The translations under genes and the position numbers were made by a program. A stretch of 35,455 nucleotides of DNA from an uncultured Clostridia bacterium (GTDB lineage: Bacteria; Bacillota; Clostridia; Christensenellales; Borkfalkiaceae): assembly GCA_944376335.1 (NCBI GenBank), contig CALWCH010000016.1, positions 1 through 35,455 on the forward strand, written 5' to 3'. Below the pieces are notes generated by a model. It was not told where the DNA came from. It did no database searches and saw nothing but the letters and a program-made list of their open reading frames with translations. How positions within the stretch are numbered: position 1 is the first letter of the stretch; every line of letters starts with the position of its first letter. Below, one piece after another: positions 15,789-24,693 of the stretch.

Positions 15789-16595
15789 TTAACTTTCTTG
15801 GGTTTTTATAAGCTTTCTTTCAAGGAGCGCGACGAGGAAATACATGAGCGCCGCGAGGAAGCAGAGGATGACGGTCGCCGCCATCACGAGGTCGAGCTTG
15901 AACACCTGCCCGCCGTAGACGATGAGGTATCCGAGCCCCGCGCGCGAGACGATGTACTCGCCCATGATGGAGCCGATCCAGCTCATCCCGACCGCCACCT
16001 TCAGCATGGAGACGAAGGCGGGGAGCGAGGACGGGATGACGAGCTTTGTAAGCAGCTGCAGCTTGTTCGCCCCCATTGCCTTTAAGAGCAGCAGTTTGCC
16101 CTCGTCGGCCGCCATAAAGGCGGAGAGCATGTGCAATATGACGAGGATGACGGTGACGAGGATGGTCATAAAGACGATGGCGCGGCTGCTCGTGCCGCAC
16201 CAGATGATGATGAGCGGCCCCAAAGCGATCTTCGGCAGGGCGTTGAGGACGACGATGTAGGGCTCCAAGATGCGGCGAAGCGGTTCGCTCCACCAAAGGA
16301 GCAGTGCGACGGTGCATCCCAAAAGAATGGCCGAAAAGAAGCCGATGAGCGTCTCTGCAAGCGTCACGCCGATGTGGTAGAAGAGGGTGCCCTCCGTATA
16401 GAGCGAGGCGATGGTTTTGACGATGCGGGAGGGGGAGCTCAAGAGAAAGGGGTCCGCCCAGCCGAGGGCGGTGACGAGCTCCCACAGCCCTAAGAGAAGG
16501 GCTAAAAGCCCCAGCCGCGCGGCGTTTACGAGGACCGTCTTTTGCTTGCCTCGCCGAAGGTATTGCCGGTGTTCCGAGGAAATGTCGTGTTTCAT
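15789..16595 (-). CDS. ABC transporter permease, SsuC/TauC/ThiX type
   Basis: Inner-membrane permease of an importer for a small organic compound, 268 residues. The start at 16595 is chosen because its ATG overlaps the stop of the ATPase gene (ATGA) and GGAGGG lies about 10 nt upstream. A longer frame reading into the ATPase gene is spurious. Six or so membrane helices, and the EAA loop (DEGKLLLLKAMGANKLQLL...VIPSSLPAFVSMLKV) that contacts the ATPase. BPD_transp_1 family. It is the last gene of the SBP-ATPase-permease operon. The substrate (sulfonate, thiamine precursor or similar) cannot be fixed; no biosynthesis gene is adjacent. Confidence 0.9.
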   Translation of the reverse strand: MKHDISSEHRQYLRRGKQKTVLVNAARLGLLALLLGLWELVTALGWADPFLLSSPSRIVKTIASLYTEGTLFYHIGVTLAETLIGFFSAILLGCTVALLLWWSEPLRRILEPYIVVLNALPKIALGPLIIIWCGTSSRAIVFMTILVTVILVILHMLSAFMAADEGKLLLLKAMGANKLQLLTKLVIPSSLPAFVSMLKVAVGMSWIGSIMGEYIVSRAGLGYLIVYGGQVFKLDLVMAATVILCFLAALMYFLVALLERKLIKTQES

Positions 16596-17323
16596 GGGTT
16601 GAGTTCCCTCCATAGCGTTTCGAACCAAGCAGAGAAGCGGGGTTCCTCCCGCCGTTTCAAGGGGTCGGTCGAGGCGAAGTCGGTCTCGTGCGCGGCAAGA
16701 AGACGGGCGGGGCGGGCGGTGAGCACGAAGATACGGTCGGCGAGCGAGATGGCCTCCGAAATGTCGTGCGTGATGAGTAGGGCGGTCTTGCCCTCGCTGC
16801 GCAGGATGCGGGAAACGTCCGCCGCGACGAGGAGGCGGGTCTGATAGTCGAGGGCGGAGAAGGGCTCGTCGAGAAGGAGCAGCTCGGGTTCCGAAACGAG
16901 CGTCCGGATGAGCGCGGCGCGCTGGCGCATTCCGCCCGAAAGCTGCGAAGGATAGCTCTTTAAAAAGCCTGAAAGGCCGTACTTTGCGGCAAGTTCCCTT
17001 GCGCGCTCCCGCTTTTCCTCGGTGTTCTTTTTCTGCACTTCGAGGGGGAGATAGAGGTTTTTCTCGATGGTGCGCCACGGGAAGAGCTCGTCGCGCTGGA
17101 GCATGTAGCCGACGCTCCCCGAGAGGGTAACGGTGCCCTCCGAGGGCTTTAAGAGCCCTGCGGCGAGGGAGAGGACGGTACTTTTGCCGCAGCCCGAGGG
17201 GCCGATCATGGCGGCAAATTCCCCCTCGCGGAGGGAGAAGGTGAGCTCATTTAAGGCGGTCACTTCCCCCCGCTTGGTGTGGTAGGTGAGTCTGACGTTG
17301 TCAAAGGCGAGTATTTCTTTCAT
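16592..17323 (-). CDS. ABC transporter ATP-binding protein, SsuB/TauB type
   Basis: Cytoplasmic ATPase that drives the importer, 243 residues. Walker A GPSGCGKST (about 42-50), Q-loop near MLQRDELFPW, signature LSGGMRQRAALIR (about 130), Walker B LLLLDEPFSALD and the switch His in LLITHDISEA. The length fits the nitrate/sulfonate/taurine subfamily. It starts 30 bp after the substrate-binding gene and its stop overlaps the permease start, so the three are translated together. Confidence 0.95.
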   Translation of the reverse strand: MKEILAFDNVRLTYHTKRGEVTALNELTFSLREGEFAAMIGPSGCGKSTVLSLAAGLLKPSEGTVTLSGSVGYMLQRDELFPWRTIEKNLYLPLEVQKKNTEEKRERARELAAKYGLSGFLKSYPSQLSGGMRQRAALIRTLVSEPELLLLDEPFSALDYQTRLLVAADVSRILRSEGKTALLITHDISEAISLADRIFVLTARPARLLAAHETDFASTDPLKRREEPRFSAWFETLWRELNP

Positions 17324-17353
17324 GGCAGTTTGCGCACCGTTTGGTGCGGGGCG

Positions 17354-18355
17354 TTATGCGAGCGAGGCTGCGACCTTCTCCGCAAGCGAATTGTCGACGA
17401 GCGCCGCCCAATCGGCACGTTCGGGGAGTTCGCCCGCGCTCTCGATGATGTCCTGCAGGCGCTCGAAGCTCTCCTTCGAGAGGGTGAGGTCTCCCTTCCA
17501 TGCGTCGATGCTGCGGTAGCTTATGACGCTGACGGCGAGGGACTCCACGGACGTGGAGGGGAAGTGGGGGAGCAGGTGTTCGGCGACTCTTTCGGCGGGT
17601 TCGTTTTCCGCAAAGTCGATGGCGCGCATGACGGCGCGGAGGAAGCCCTCGGCAACGGCGGTGTTCTCATTGAGCCAGGAGCGCTTGGCGATGTAGGCGG
17701 TGTAGGGCACTTCGCCCGATTTGTCTCCCACGGCTGCAACGACATATCCCTTGCCTGCTGCCTCGTATTCGGAGGCGGTCGGTTCGAACATCGTGCAGTA
17801 GTCGGCGACGCCCGATTCGAACGCGCCTGTCATCAGGTTGAAGGCGACGTCGTAGTTGAGGGTGACTTGGTCGGCGATGTTGTGCTCCTTTAAGATATAT
17901 TCAAAGGTCATGGCGGGCACGCCGCCCTTGCGCCCCGCGAGCACTTCCTTGCCTGCCAAGTCTTCCCACTTAAAGTCGGGCTCGTCGGTGCGGGAGACGA
18001 GGAAGGAGCCGTCGCGCTGCGTGAGCTGACCGAACACGGTGGGCACGTCGGACGTGCCGCCCAAGAGGACGTAGACCGCCGCCTCGGGGCCGCAGAAGCC
18101 GATGTCGGCATCGCCCGAGAGGACGGAAGCCATCACCTTGTCGGCGCCGCCGCCGTTGGTGAGCTCGATCTCGATGTTTTCTTCCTCGAAATAGCCGAGC
18201 GAGTCGGCGAGGTACATGGGGGCATAGAACACCGAGTGGGTGACTTCGTTGACTTTTAAAAGGGTGACACCCTCCGTCCTTTCGCCGCAGGCGGAGAGGG
18301 GAAGGAGCGCAAAGAGCGCCGAGAGGGAGAGAAGGGCAAGACGAAAACAGTTCAA
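17354..18355 (-). CDS. Substrate-binding lipoprotein, NMT1/SsuA type
   Basis: Extracytoplasmic binding protein of the importer, 333 residues. Lipoprotein signal peptide (MNCFRLALLSLSALFALLPLSAC), mature Cys near residue 23. TTG start at 18355 with GGAGG 7 nt upstream. The NMT1/THI5-like fold is indicated by HSVFYAPMYLADSLGYFEEENIEIEL, GDADIGFCGPEAAVYV, and the hinge DLAGKEVLAGRKGGVPAMTFEYILKE. First gene of the operon. Family members bind aliphatic sulfonates, taurine, nitrate or pyrimidine precursors. The ligand is not assignable here, and I find no TPP riboswitch motif in the leader that would point to thiamine. Confidence 0.9.
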   Translation of the reverse strand: MNCFRLALLSLSALFALLPLSACGERTEGVTLLKVNEVTHSVFYAPMYLADSLGYFEEENIEIELTNGGGADKVMASVLSGDADIGFCGPEAAVYVLLGGTSDVPTVFGQLTQRDGSFLVSRTDEPDFKWEDLAGKEVLAGRKGGVPAMTFEYILKEHNIADQVTLNYDVAFNLMTGAFESGVADYCTMFEPTASEYEAAGKGYVVAAVGDKSGEVPYTAYIAKRSWLNENTAVAEGFLRAVMRAIDFAENEPAERVAEHLLPHFPSTSVESLAVSVISYRSIDAWKGDLTLSKESFERLQDIIESAGELPERADWAALVDNSLAEKVAASLA

Positions 18356-18418
18356 GGGGAGACCTCCGTTTTTGGAAGAGGGCGGCGGAGTGCCGCCCGA
18401 GCTTCAGATTTTGGCAAT

Positions 18419-18447
18419 AATATATCGTATGCGGCGGGCGCTTTCAT
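18419..18447 (-). promoter_or_regulatory. Probable promoter of the ABC importer operon
   Basis: Minus strand: -35 ATGAAA (18447-18442), 17-bp spacer, -10 TATATT (18424-18419). Its -35 abuts the valS -35, so the two divergent promoters are back to back. The leader carries a GGGCGGC/GCCGCCC hairpin (18380-18398). Confidence 0.6.
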
Positions 18448-18475
18448 TGACAACGGGGGAAAAAACGTGTATAAT
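18447..18475 (+). promoter_or_regulatory. Consensus promoter of valS
   Basis: Perfect -35 TTGACA (18447-18452), 17-bp spacer and perfect -10 TATAAT (18470-18475). The leader of about 28 nt is too short for a T-box. Confidence 0.93.
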
Positions 18476-18509
18476 AAATTCCGTATTACGCTTTTTTAGG
18501 TGATAAGCA

Positions 18510-21140
18510 ATGAGAGAGATGCAAACGACATACGATCCCAAACAATTTGAGGATCGAATTTACGCAGATTGGCAGGAGAACGGCTGTTTCCGCGCCGAAA
18601 TAGACGAGGGGAAGGTGCCCTTCTCCCTGATGATGCCGCCCCCCAACGTCACGGGGCAGCTGCACATGGGCCACGCCATGGACGAGACCATGCAGGACGT
18701 CATCACGCGCTTCAAGCGCATGCAGGGGTATTCCGTCCTCTGGCTCCCCGGCACCGACCATGCCTCCATCGCGACGGAAGTCAAGATCGTCAATCAGCTC
18801 AAAGAAGAGGGACTCACCAAAGAGGAGCTGGGGCGCGAGGGCTTTTTGGAGCGCGCCTGGGCGTGGAAGAACAAGTACGCGGGCCGCATCTGCGATCAGC
18901 TCAAAAAGCTCGGTTCTTCCTGCGACTGGTCCCGCCTCGCCTTCACGATGGACGAGCGCTGCTCGAAGGCGGTGAGAGAGGCTTTCTTCCGCCTGTATGA
19001 CAAGGGGCTCATCTACCGCGGCAGCCGCATCATCAACTGGTGCCCCGACTGCAAGACAGCGCTTTCGGACGCCGAAGTCGAGTACAGCGAGGACGCGGGC
19101 TTCTTCTGGCATTTCAGATACCCCGTGGACGGCACGGACGAGTTTATCACCATCGCGACCACCCGCCCCGAGACCATGCTGGGCGATACCGCCGTTGCGG
19201 TGCATCCCGGCGACGCGCGCTATTCTTCCCTCGTCGGCAAGACGCTCACCCTGCCCCTCGTGGGGAGGAAGATCCCCCTCGTGGAGGACGAGTACGTCGA
19301 CCCCGAATTCGGCACGGGCGCGGTGAAGATCACCCCCGCGCACGACCCCAACGACTTCGAAGTGGGGCTCCGTCATAACTTGCCCGTCATCCGCGTGATG
19401 AACGACGACGGCACGATGAACGAGCTCGCGGGCGAATATGCGGGGCTCGACCGCTATGAGGCGAGAAAGCGCATCGTTTCCGATATGGAACGGCTCGGTC
19501 TCCTTGTCAAGGTGGAGCCGCACGCCCACAACGTGGGGCACTGCTACCGCTGCCATTCGACGGTGGAGCCCATCGTCTCCAAGCAGTGGTTCGTCAAGAT
19601 GGCGCCCCTTGCAAAGCCCGCCATCGACGCAGTGCAGAAGAACAAGACCAAGTTCATTCCCGACCGCTTTGCGAAAATTTACTATAATTGGTTGGAAAAT
19701 ATCCGCGACTGGTGCATCTCCCGTCAGCTGTGGTGGGGGCACCGCATCCCCGTGTGGTACTGCGGCGACTGCGGCGAGGTCATCTGCGCCCGCGAGACGC
19801 CCTCCGTCTGCCCCAAGTGCGGGAGCGTTCATCTCACGCAGGACGAGGACGTGCTGGACACCTGGTTTTCTTCGGCGCTCTGGCCCTTCTCCACGCTGGG
19901 CTGGCCGGACAAGACCCCCGATTACGACTATTTCTATCCCACCGACGTGCTCGTCACGGGATATGACATCATTCCCTTCTGGGTGATGCGCATGATGTTT
20001 TCGGGCATCGAGCAGACGGGCAAAGTTCCCTTCCATGACGTGCTCATTCACGGGCTGGTGCGCGACGAGCAGGGTCGCAAGATGAGTAAGTCCTTAGGGA
20101 ACGGCATCGACCCCCTCGAAGTCATCGAAAAATACGGTGCGGACTCGCTGCGCCTCTCACTGCTGACGGGCGTCGCGCCGGGCAACGACACGCGCTTCAC
20201 CGAGGCAAAGGTGGAGGCCGCGCGCAACTTCATCAACAAGGTGTGGAACGCCGCGCGGTTCGTCCTCATGAATGTGAAGGACGAGGAAATTCCGCCCTTC
20301 TCTGCCGTGAAATTACAGCCCGCCGACCGCTGGATCATCTCCCGCCTGATGGCGACGGTGCGCGAAGTGACCGTCTCCTTGCGGAAATACGATTTGGGCA
20401 TTGCCGCCGATAAGCTCACCGATTTCGTGTGGAACGACTTCTGCGACTGGTACATCGAGCTTTCCAAGCCCGCCCTCTACGGCGAGGACAATGACAAGCG
20501 CAGGGGTGCGCTCTCCGTGCTTCTGTTTGTGCTCGACAACATCCTGCGCCTGCTGCATCCCTTCATTCCCTTCGTCACCGAGGAAATCTACAGCTATCTC
20601 CCGGGCGAACACGGGCGCATCATCAACGCCGAGTTCCCGCACTATGTCGGGAAGCTCGCCTATAAAAAGGAAGCGAAGGCGTTCGAGGGCATCATCGGGC
20701 TCATCAAGACGGTGCGTGCGATGAAGGTCGCCGTCAACTGCCCGCCCGCGCGCAAGGTGCATATCTATCTCGTCACCGAGAGCAAGCGGCTCGTCTCCCT
20801 CAACCGCCAGTCCATCCTGCGGCTTGCGGGTGCGAGCGCGGTCGATGTGGTGGAAAACGGCGCCGCGGCGGGAAGCAAGGCCGTCTCGCAGGTGTGCGAT
20901 CTGGGGCAGGTGTTTATCCCGCTCGGGGAGCTTGTAGACCTTGAGGAGGAAAAGAAGCGCCTTACAAAGGAGCTCGAGCGCGTGACGGGGGAGATCGCCC
21001 GTGCCAACGGCAAGCTCTCCAATCAGGGGTTTATCTCCAAGGCGCCAAAGAAGCTCGTCGATGACGAGCGGGCGAAGCTCGAGAAGTATATCGACATGAA
21101 GGCAAAGATCGAGATGCAGTTAAAAGAACTCGAATCTTAA
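18510..21140 (+). CDS. valS: Valine--tRNA ligase
   Basis: Class Ia synthetase for tRNA-Val, 876 residues, usual length. HIGH signature as HMGH at 52-55 ([17 protein letters not shown]), CP1 editing domain with [17 protein letters not shown], Cys pairs ([21 protein letters not shown]), KMSKS at 524-528, anticodon-binding domain, and the C-terminal coiled-coil arm (about 808-875, [18 protein letters not shown]). ATG at 18510 with an AGGTGA ribosome binding site. Monocistronic, divergent from the ABC importer, with a strong terminator. Confidence 0.98.
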   Translation: MREMQTTYDPKQFEDRIYADWQENGCFRAEIDEGKVPFSLMMPPPNVTGQLHMGHAMDETMQDVITRFKRMQGYSVLWLPGTDHASIATEVKIVNQLKEEGLTKEELGREGFLERAWAWKNKYAGRICDQLKKLGSSCDWSRLAFTMDERCSKAVREAFFRLYDKGLIYRGSRIINWCPDCKTALSDAEVEYSEDAGFFWHFRYPVDGTDEFITIATTRPETMLGDTAVAVHPGDARYSSLVGKTLTLPLVGRKIPLVEDEYVDPEFGTGAVKITPAHDPNDFEVGLRHNLPVIRVMNDDGTMNELAGEYAGLDRYEARKRIVSDMERLGLLVKVEPHAHNVGHCYRCHSTVEPIVSKQWFVKMAPLAKPAIDAVQKNKTKFIPDRFAKIYYNWLENIRDWCISRQLWWGHRIPVWYCGDCGEVICARETPSVCPKCGSVHLTQDEDVLDTWFSSALWPFSTLGWPDKTPDYDYFYPTDVLVTGYDIIPFWVMRMMFSGIEQTGKVPFHDVLIHGLVRDEQGRKMSKSLGNGIDPLEVIEKYGADSLRLSLLTGVAPGNDTRFTEAKVEAARNFINKVWNAARFVLMNVKDEEIPPFSAVKLQPADRWIISRLMATVREVTVSLRKYDLGIAADKLTDFVWNDFCDWYIELSKPALYGEDNDKRRGALSVLLFVLDNILRLLHPFIPFVTEEIYSYLPGEHGRIINAEFPHYVGKLAYKKEAKAFEGIIGLIKTVRAMKVAVNCPPARKVHIYLVTESKRLVSLNRQSILRLAGASAVDVVENGAAAGSKAVSQVCDLGQVFIPLGELVDLEEEKKRLTKELERVTGEIARANGKLSNQGFISKAPKKLVDDERAKLEKYIDMKAKIEMQLKELES

Positions 21141-21146
21141 TGTGTT

Positions 21147-21188
21147 CGCCGCCCGCGGCCATTTGGCCGCGGGCGGCGCTTTGTTTTT
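21147..21188 (+). terminator. Terminator of valS
   Basis: A 14-bp stem (CGCCGCCCGCGGCC at 21147-21160 with 21165-21178), ATTT loop, then CTTTGTTTTT. A second, weaker hairpin GTTTCTT/AAGAAAC (21221-21237) followed by TTTTTTT lies 45 bp on. Confidence 0.92.
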
Positions 21189-21281
21189 GCCATATTTTGA
21201 AGTCCGTGAGCGAGAGGGGAGTTTCTTGCGAAGAAACCGTGTATTTTTTTGGGTTTTGGGGAAGAAACTGCTTTCAAACGG

Positions 21282-21310
21282 TTGACATTGCGGAGAAGAT
21301 TTGGTAAAAT
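21282..21310 (+). promoter_or_regulatory. Promoter of the rex-adhE-hydrogenase operon
   Basis: -35 TTGACA (21282-21287), 17-bp spacer, -10 TAAAAT (21305-21310). No Rex-box (TTGTGAA-type dyad) is recognisable around it. Confidence 0.87.
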
Positions 21311-21313
21311 AGG

Positions 21314-21335
21314 AATCGATAAAAAAATATCGATT
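21314..21335 (+). promoter_or_regulatory. Inverted repeat between rex promoter and ribosome binding site
   Basis: AATCGATA (21314-21321) and TATCGATT (21328-21335), perfect 8-bp arms around AAAAAA. It covers the expected transcription start and ends one base before the GAGGTGA ribosome binding site (21336-21342). It could be an operator or an RNA hairpin that affects rex translation. Confidence 0.6.
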
Positions 21336-21347
21336 GAGGTGACTTGG

Positions 21348-21977
21348 TTGGAGAGATCGGAGATTTCCAAAGCGGCGTATCTGCGCTTTCCCGTCTATCT
21401 TCGCTATCTGAAGGCGGAGGCGGCGGCGGGGGTGGAGTACGTCTCGTCGTCGGAGATCGCCGAGGACATGCACCTCTCCGCCGTGTGCGTAAGGAAGGAT
21501 TTGGCGCTCGTCGCCTCGGAGCCCGGGAAGCCCCGCTTGGGGTTCGCCGTCGAGAAGCTCATCTGCGATCTCGAGCGCGCACTCGGCTATCATCTAAAGA
21601 CGCACGCGTGCGTCGTGGGGGCGGGGCGGCTCGGAAGGGCGTTCCTCGTCTATGACGGCTTTGAGCACTACGGCATCGACGTCGTCGCGGCATTCGATAT
21701 TTCCCCCGCGCAGGTGGGGGCGCTCTCGGGGAAGCCCATCTATCCCATGGAGCGGCTCAAGGAAATTGCAGAGCGCGAGCGGGTGAAGCTCGGCATCCTC
21801 ACCGTCCCCGGAGACGCGGCGCAGGCCGCGTGCGATGCGATGGTGGAGGCGGGCATCACGGCGATTTTGAGCTTTGCGCCCGCGTATGTGCGCGTACCCG
21901 AAGGGGTGACGCTGCGGTGCGAGGACCTTGCGGCAACGCTTGCCTCCCTCATTTCGGAAGCGGGCGAACATCACTGA
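21348..21977 (+). CDS. rex: Redox-sensing transcriptional repressor Rex
   Basis: Dimeric repressor that binds NADH or NAD+ and releases fermentation genes when NADH is high. 210 residues, as usual. The TTG at 21348 is chosen because GAGGTGA lies 5 nt upstream and the promoter lies just before it; the longer frame starts upstream of the -35 box. N-terminal winged helix (ISKAAYLRFPVYLRYLK... SSEIAEDMHLSAVCVRKDLALV) and a Rossmann domain with VGAGRLGRAF. The residue stretch after the helix (EPGKPRLGFAVEKL) is the standard linker region. First gene of an operon with adhE and a hydrogenase, both typical Rex targets. Confidence 0.93.
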   Translation: MERSEISKAAYLRFPVYLRYLKAEAAAGVEYVSSSEIAEDMHLSAVCVRKDLALVASEPGKPRLGFAVEKLICDLERALGYHLKTHACVVGAGRLGRAFLVYDGFEHYGIDVVAAFDISPAQVGALSGKPIYPMERLKEIAERERVKLGILTVPGDAAQAACDAMVEAGITAILSFAPAYVRVPEGVTLRCEDLAATLASLISEAGEHH

Positions 21978-22011
21978 GGCAATAATAAAGCAAATATATC
22001 GGAGGTAACAC

Positions 22012-24624
22012 ATGAAGGACTTTATCGTCAACGATGAGGAATCGCTCGAAAAGCTCTTGGCGCGCGTCAGGGCTGCTCAGGCGAAGTACGCAACGTACAC
22101 GCAGGAGCAGGTAGACAAGATCTTCTTTGAAGCTGCGCTGGCTGCAAACAAGATGCGTCTTCCTCTCGCGAAGATGGCCGTCGAGGAGACGGGCATGGGC
22201 GTTGTGGAGGACAAGGTCATCAAGAACAACTATGCGGCCGAGTACATCTACAACTACTATAAGGATGTCAAGACGTGCGGCGTCATCGAGCGCGACGAAG
22301 GCTTCGGCTACACGAGAGTGGCAGAGCCCGTCGGCGTCGTCGCTGCAGTCATCCCCACGACCAACCCCACGTCCACCGCGATCTTCAAGTGCCTTGTCTG
22401 CCTGAAGACGAGGAACGCGCTCATCATCTCGCCCCACCCCCGCGCAAAGCAGTGCACCATCGAGGCGGCGAAGATCGTCCTCGAGGCTGCCGTCAAGGCG
22501 GGCGCTCCCGAGGACATCATCGGCTGGATCGATCAGCCCACCGTGCCGCTTTCGGGCATGATCATGAGAGAGGCAGACCTCATCCTTGCGACGGGCGGCC
22601 CCGGCATGGTGAAAGCTGCATATTCCTCCGGCAAGCCCGCAGTCGGCGTCGGCGCAGGCAACACGCCCGCCGTCATCGATTCCTCTGCAGATATCAAGCT
22701 TGCGGCGTCCTCCATCCTTCACTCCAAGACGTTTGATAACGGCATGATCTGCGCATCCGAGCAGTCCGTCATCGTCTTGAAGGACGTCTACGATGCCTTC
22801 AAGCAGGAGATGGCGCTGCGCGGCGCGTACTTCCTCACCCCCGAAGAGACGGATAAGGTGAGAAAGACCATCATCATCAACGGCGCGCTCAACGCCAAGA
22901 TCGTCGGCCAGAGCGCCTGCAAGATCGCAGAGCTTTCGGGCTTCACCGCGCCCGAGGGCAGCAAGGTGCTCGTCGGCGAGGTCGAGTCCGTTGATATCTC
23001 CGAAGAGTTCGCACACGAGAAGCTCTCGCCCGTGCTTGCAATGTATAAGGCGGAGGACTTCGAGGATGCCGTTTCGAAGGCAGACCGCCTCATCAAGGAC
23101 GGCGGCCTCGGCCACACCTCCTCGCTGTATATCAACGTCGAGACGGGTGCAGACAAGATCGAGCGCTTCCGCTCCGTCATGAAGACCTGCCGTATCGTCA
23201 TCAACACGCCTTCTTCGCACGGCGGTATCGGCGATCTTTACAACTTCAAGATGACGCCTTCGCTCACCCTCGGCTGCGGCTCGTGGGGCGGCAACTCCGT
23301 CTCGGAGAACGTCGGCGTCAAGCACCTCATCAATTACAAAACCGTTGCGGAAAGGAAGGAAAATATGCTGTGGTTCAGAGCTCCCGAAAAGGTCTATTTC
23401 AAGCGCGGATGCCTCGGAGTTGCCCTTAAGGAACTCGGACATCAGGTGTACAACAAGAAGAAGGCGTTCATCGTCACCGACGGATTCCTCTATCAGAGCG
23501 GCTTCACCAAGAAGATCACGAGCATCCTCGACGAGATGGGCATCTCCCACTCCACCTTCTTCAACGTGACGCCCGATCCCACGCTTGCCTGCGCAAACGA
23601 GGGCCTCAAGCAGATGCGCGACTTCCAGCCCGACGTCATCATCGCGGTCGGCGGCGGCTCGCCCATGGACGCTGCGAAGATCATGTGGGTCATGTATGAG
23701 CACCCCGAAGTCGACTTCCAGGGCATGGCGATGCGCTTCATCGATATCCGCAAGAGGGTCTACACCTTCCCGCACATGGGCGACAAGGCGCTCTTCGTCG
23801 CCATCCCCACGACGGCTGGTACGGGCTCCGAAGTGACGCCCTTCGCCGTCATCACCGACGAGCAGACGGGCACCAAGTATCCCCTTGCCGACTACGAGCT
23901 CATGCCCGATATGGCGATCATCGATGCAGACCTCATGATGAACATCCCCAAGGGGCTTACGTCCTGCTCGGGTATCGACGCGATGAGCCACGCGCTCGAG
24001 GCGATCGCCTCCGTCATGGCGACCGACTTCACGAACGGCATCGCAAAGGAAGCCGCCCGCCTCATCTTCGAGTATCTGCCCCGCGCATACTCGCTCGGCG
24101 CACACGATGCAGAGGCGCGTGAGAAGATGGCAAATGCCTCCTGCATGGCAGGTATGGCGTTTGCGAATGCCTTCCTCGGCGTCTGCCACTCCATGGCGCA
24201 CAAGCTGGGCTCCTACTGGCACATCCCTCACGGCATGGCGAACTCGCTCATGCTCGAAGAGGTCATCCGCTTCAACAGCTCGGATGCTCCCGCCAAGATG
24301 GGCACCTTCCCGCAGTACGCTTATCCTCAGTGCAAGGCACGCTATGCGGACGTTGCACGCTATGTCGGCTGCACGGGCGCAAACGACGACGAGCTCGTCG
24401 AAGCGCTCATCGCAAAGCTGCATGCGCTGCAGGATGCCGTCGGTCAGCCCAAGACCATTCAGGAAGCGCTTCAGGGCAAGGTCACCGAGGAGCAGTTCCT
24501 CGACCGCCTCGACGCGATGACCGAGGATGCGTTCGACGATCAGTGCACGGGCGCTAACCCGAGATACCCGCTCATGAGCGAGATCAAGCAGATGTATCTC
24601 AACGCTTATTACGGCAGAAAGTAA
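22012..24624 (+). CDS. adhE: Bifunctional acetaldehyde-CoA/alcohol dehydrogenase
   Basis: Converts acetyl-CoA to acetaldehyde and then ethanol, using two NADH. 870 residues. The N-terminal aldehyde dehydrogenase half has [22 protein letters not shown] and the catalytic Cys in [13 protein letters not shown] (about residue 247). The C-terminal iron-dependent alcohol dehydrogenase half has [10 protein letters not shown] and the metal-site His residues in [22 protein letters not shown]. Family members form spirosomes. It starts 34 bp after rex with a GGAGGT ribosome binding site and no promoter between, so it is cotranscribed with its likely repressor. Codon choice is as in highly expressed genes. 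Confidence 0.97.
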   Translation: MKDFIVNDEESLEKLLARVRAAQAKYATYTQEQVDKIFFEAALAANKMRLPLAKMAVEETGMGVVEDKVIKNNYAAEYIYNYYKDVKTCGVIERDEGFGYTRVAEPVGVVAAVIPTTNPTSTAIFKCLVCLKTRNALIISPHPRAKQCTIEAAKIVLEAAVKAGAPEDIIGWIDQPTVPLSGMIMREADLILATGGPGMVKAAYSSGKPAVGVGAGNTPAVIDSSADIKLAASSILHSKTFDNGMICASEQSVIVLKDVYDAFKQEMALRGAYFLTPEETDKVRKTIIINGALNAKIVGQSACKIAELSGFTAPEGSKVLVGEVESVDISEEFAHEKLSPVLAMYKAEDFEDAVSKADRLIKDGGLGHTSSLYINVETGADKIERFRSVMKTCRIVINTPSSHGGIGDLYNFKMTPSLTLGCGSWGGNSVSENVGVKHLINYKTVAERKENMLWFRAPEKVYFKRGCLGVALKELGHQVYNKKKAFIVTDGFLYQSGFTKKITSILDEMGISHSTFFNVTPDPTLACANEGLKQMRDFQPDVIIAVGGGSPMDAAKIMWVMYEHPEVDFQGMAMRFIDIRKRVYTFPHMGDKALFVAIPTTAGTGSEVTPFAVITDEQTGTKYPLADYELMPDMAIIDADLMMNIPKGLTSCSGIDAMSHALEAIASVMATDFTNGIAKEAARLIFEYLPRAYSLGAHDAEAREKMANASCMAGMAFANAFLGVCHSMAHKLGSYWHIPHGMANSLMLEEVIRFNSSDAPAKMGTFPQYAYPQCKARYADVARYVGCTGANDDELVEALIAKLHALQDAVGQPKTIQEALQGKVTEEQFLDRLDAMTEDAFDDQCTGANPRYPLMSEIKQMYLNAYYGRK

Positions 24625-24642
24625 CAAACAATTGCAAACGGC

Positions 24643-24666
24643 GGGGCAGGGGATATCCTCTGCCCC
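24643..24666 (+). promoter_or_regulatory. Intercistronic hairpin between adhE and the hydrogenase gene
   Basis: GGGGCAGGGGAT followed directly by ATCCTCTGCCCC forms an almost perfect hairpin with one G-U pair. No T-run follows, so it probably stabilises or processes the transcript rather than ends it. Confidence 0.55.
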
Positions 24667-24693
24667 AACTTCCGTTGAAAAAAGGAGAGTTCT

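Noticed and set aside
16596-17078. N-terminal extension of the permease frame
   Set aside because: It lies inside the ATPase gene in another frame; the ATG at 16595 with ATGA overlap and GGAGGG is the better start.
18356-18424. TPP riboswitch before the NMT1-type importer
   Set aside because: No THI-box motifs; only a simple GC hairpin is present, so a thiamine-related ligand is not supported.
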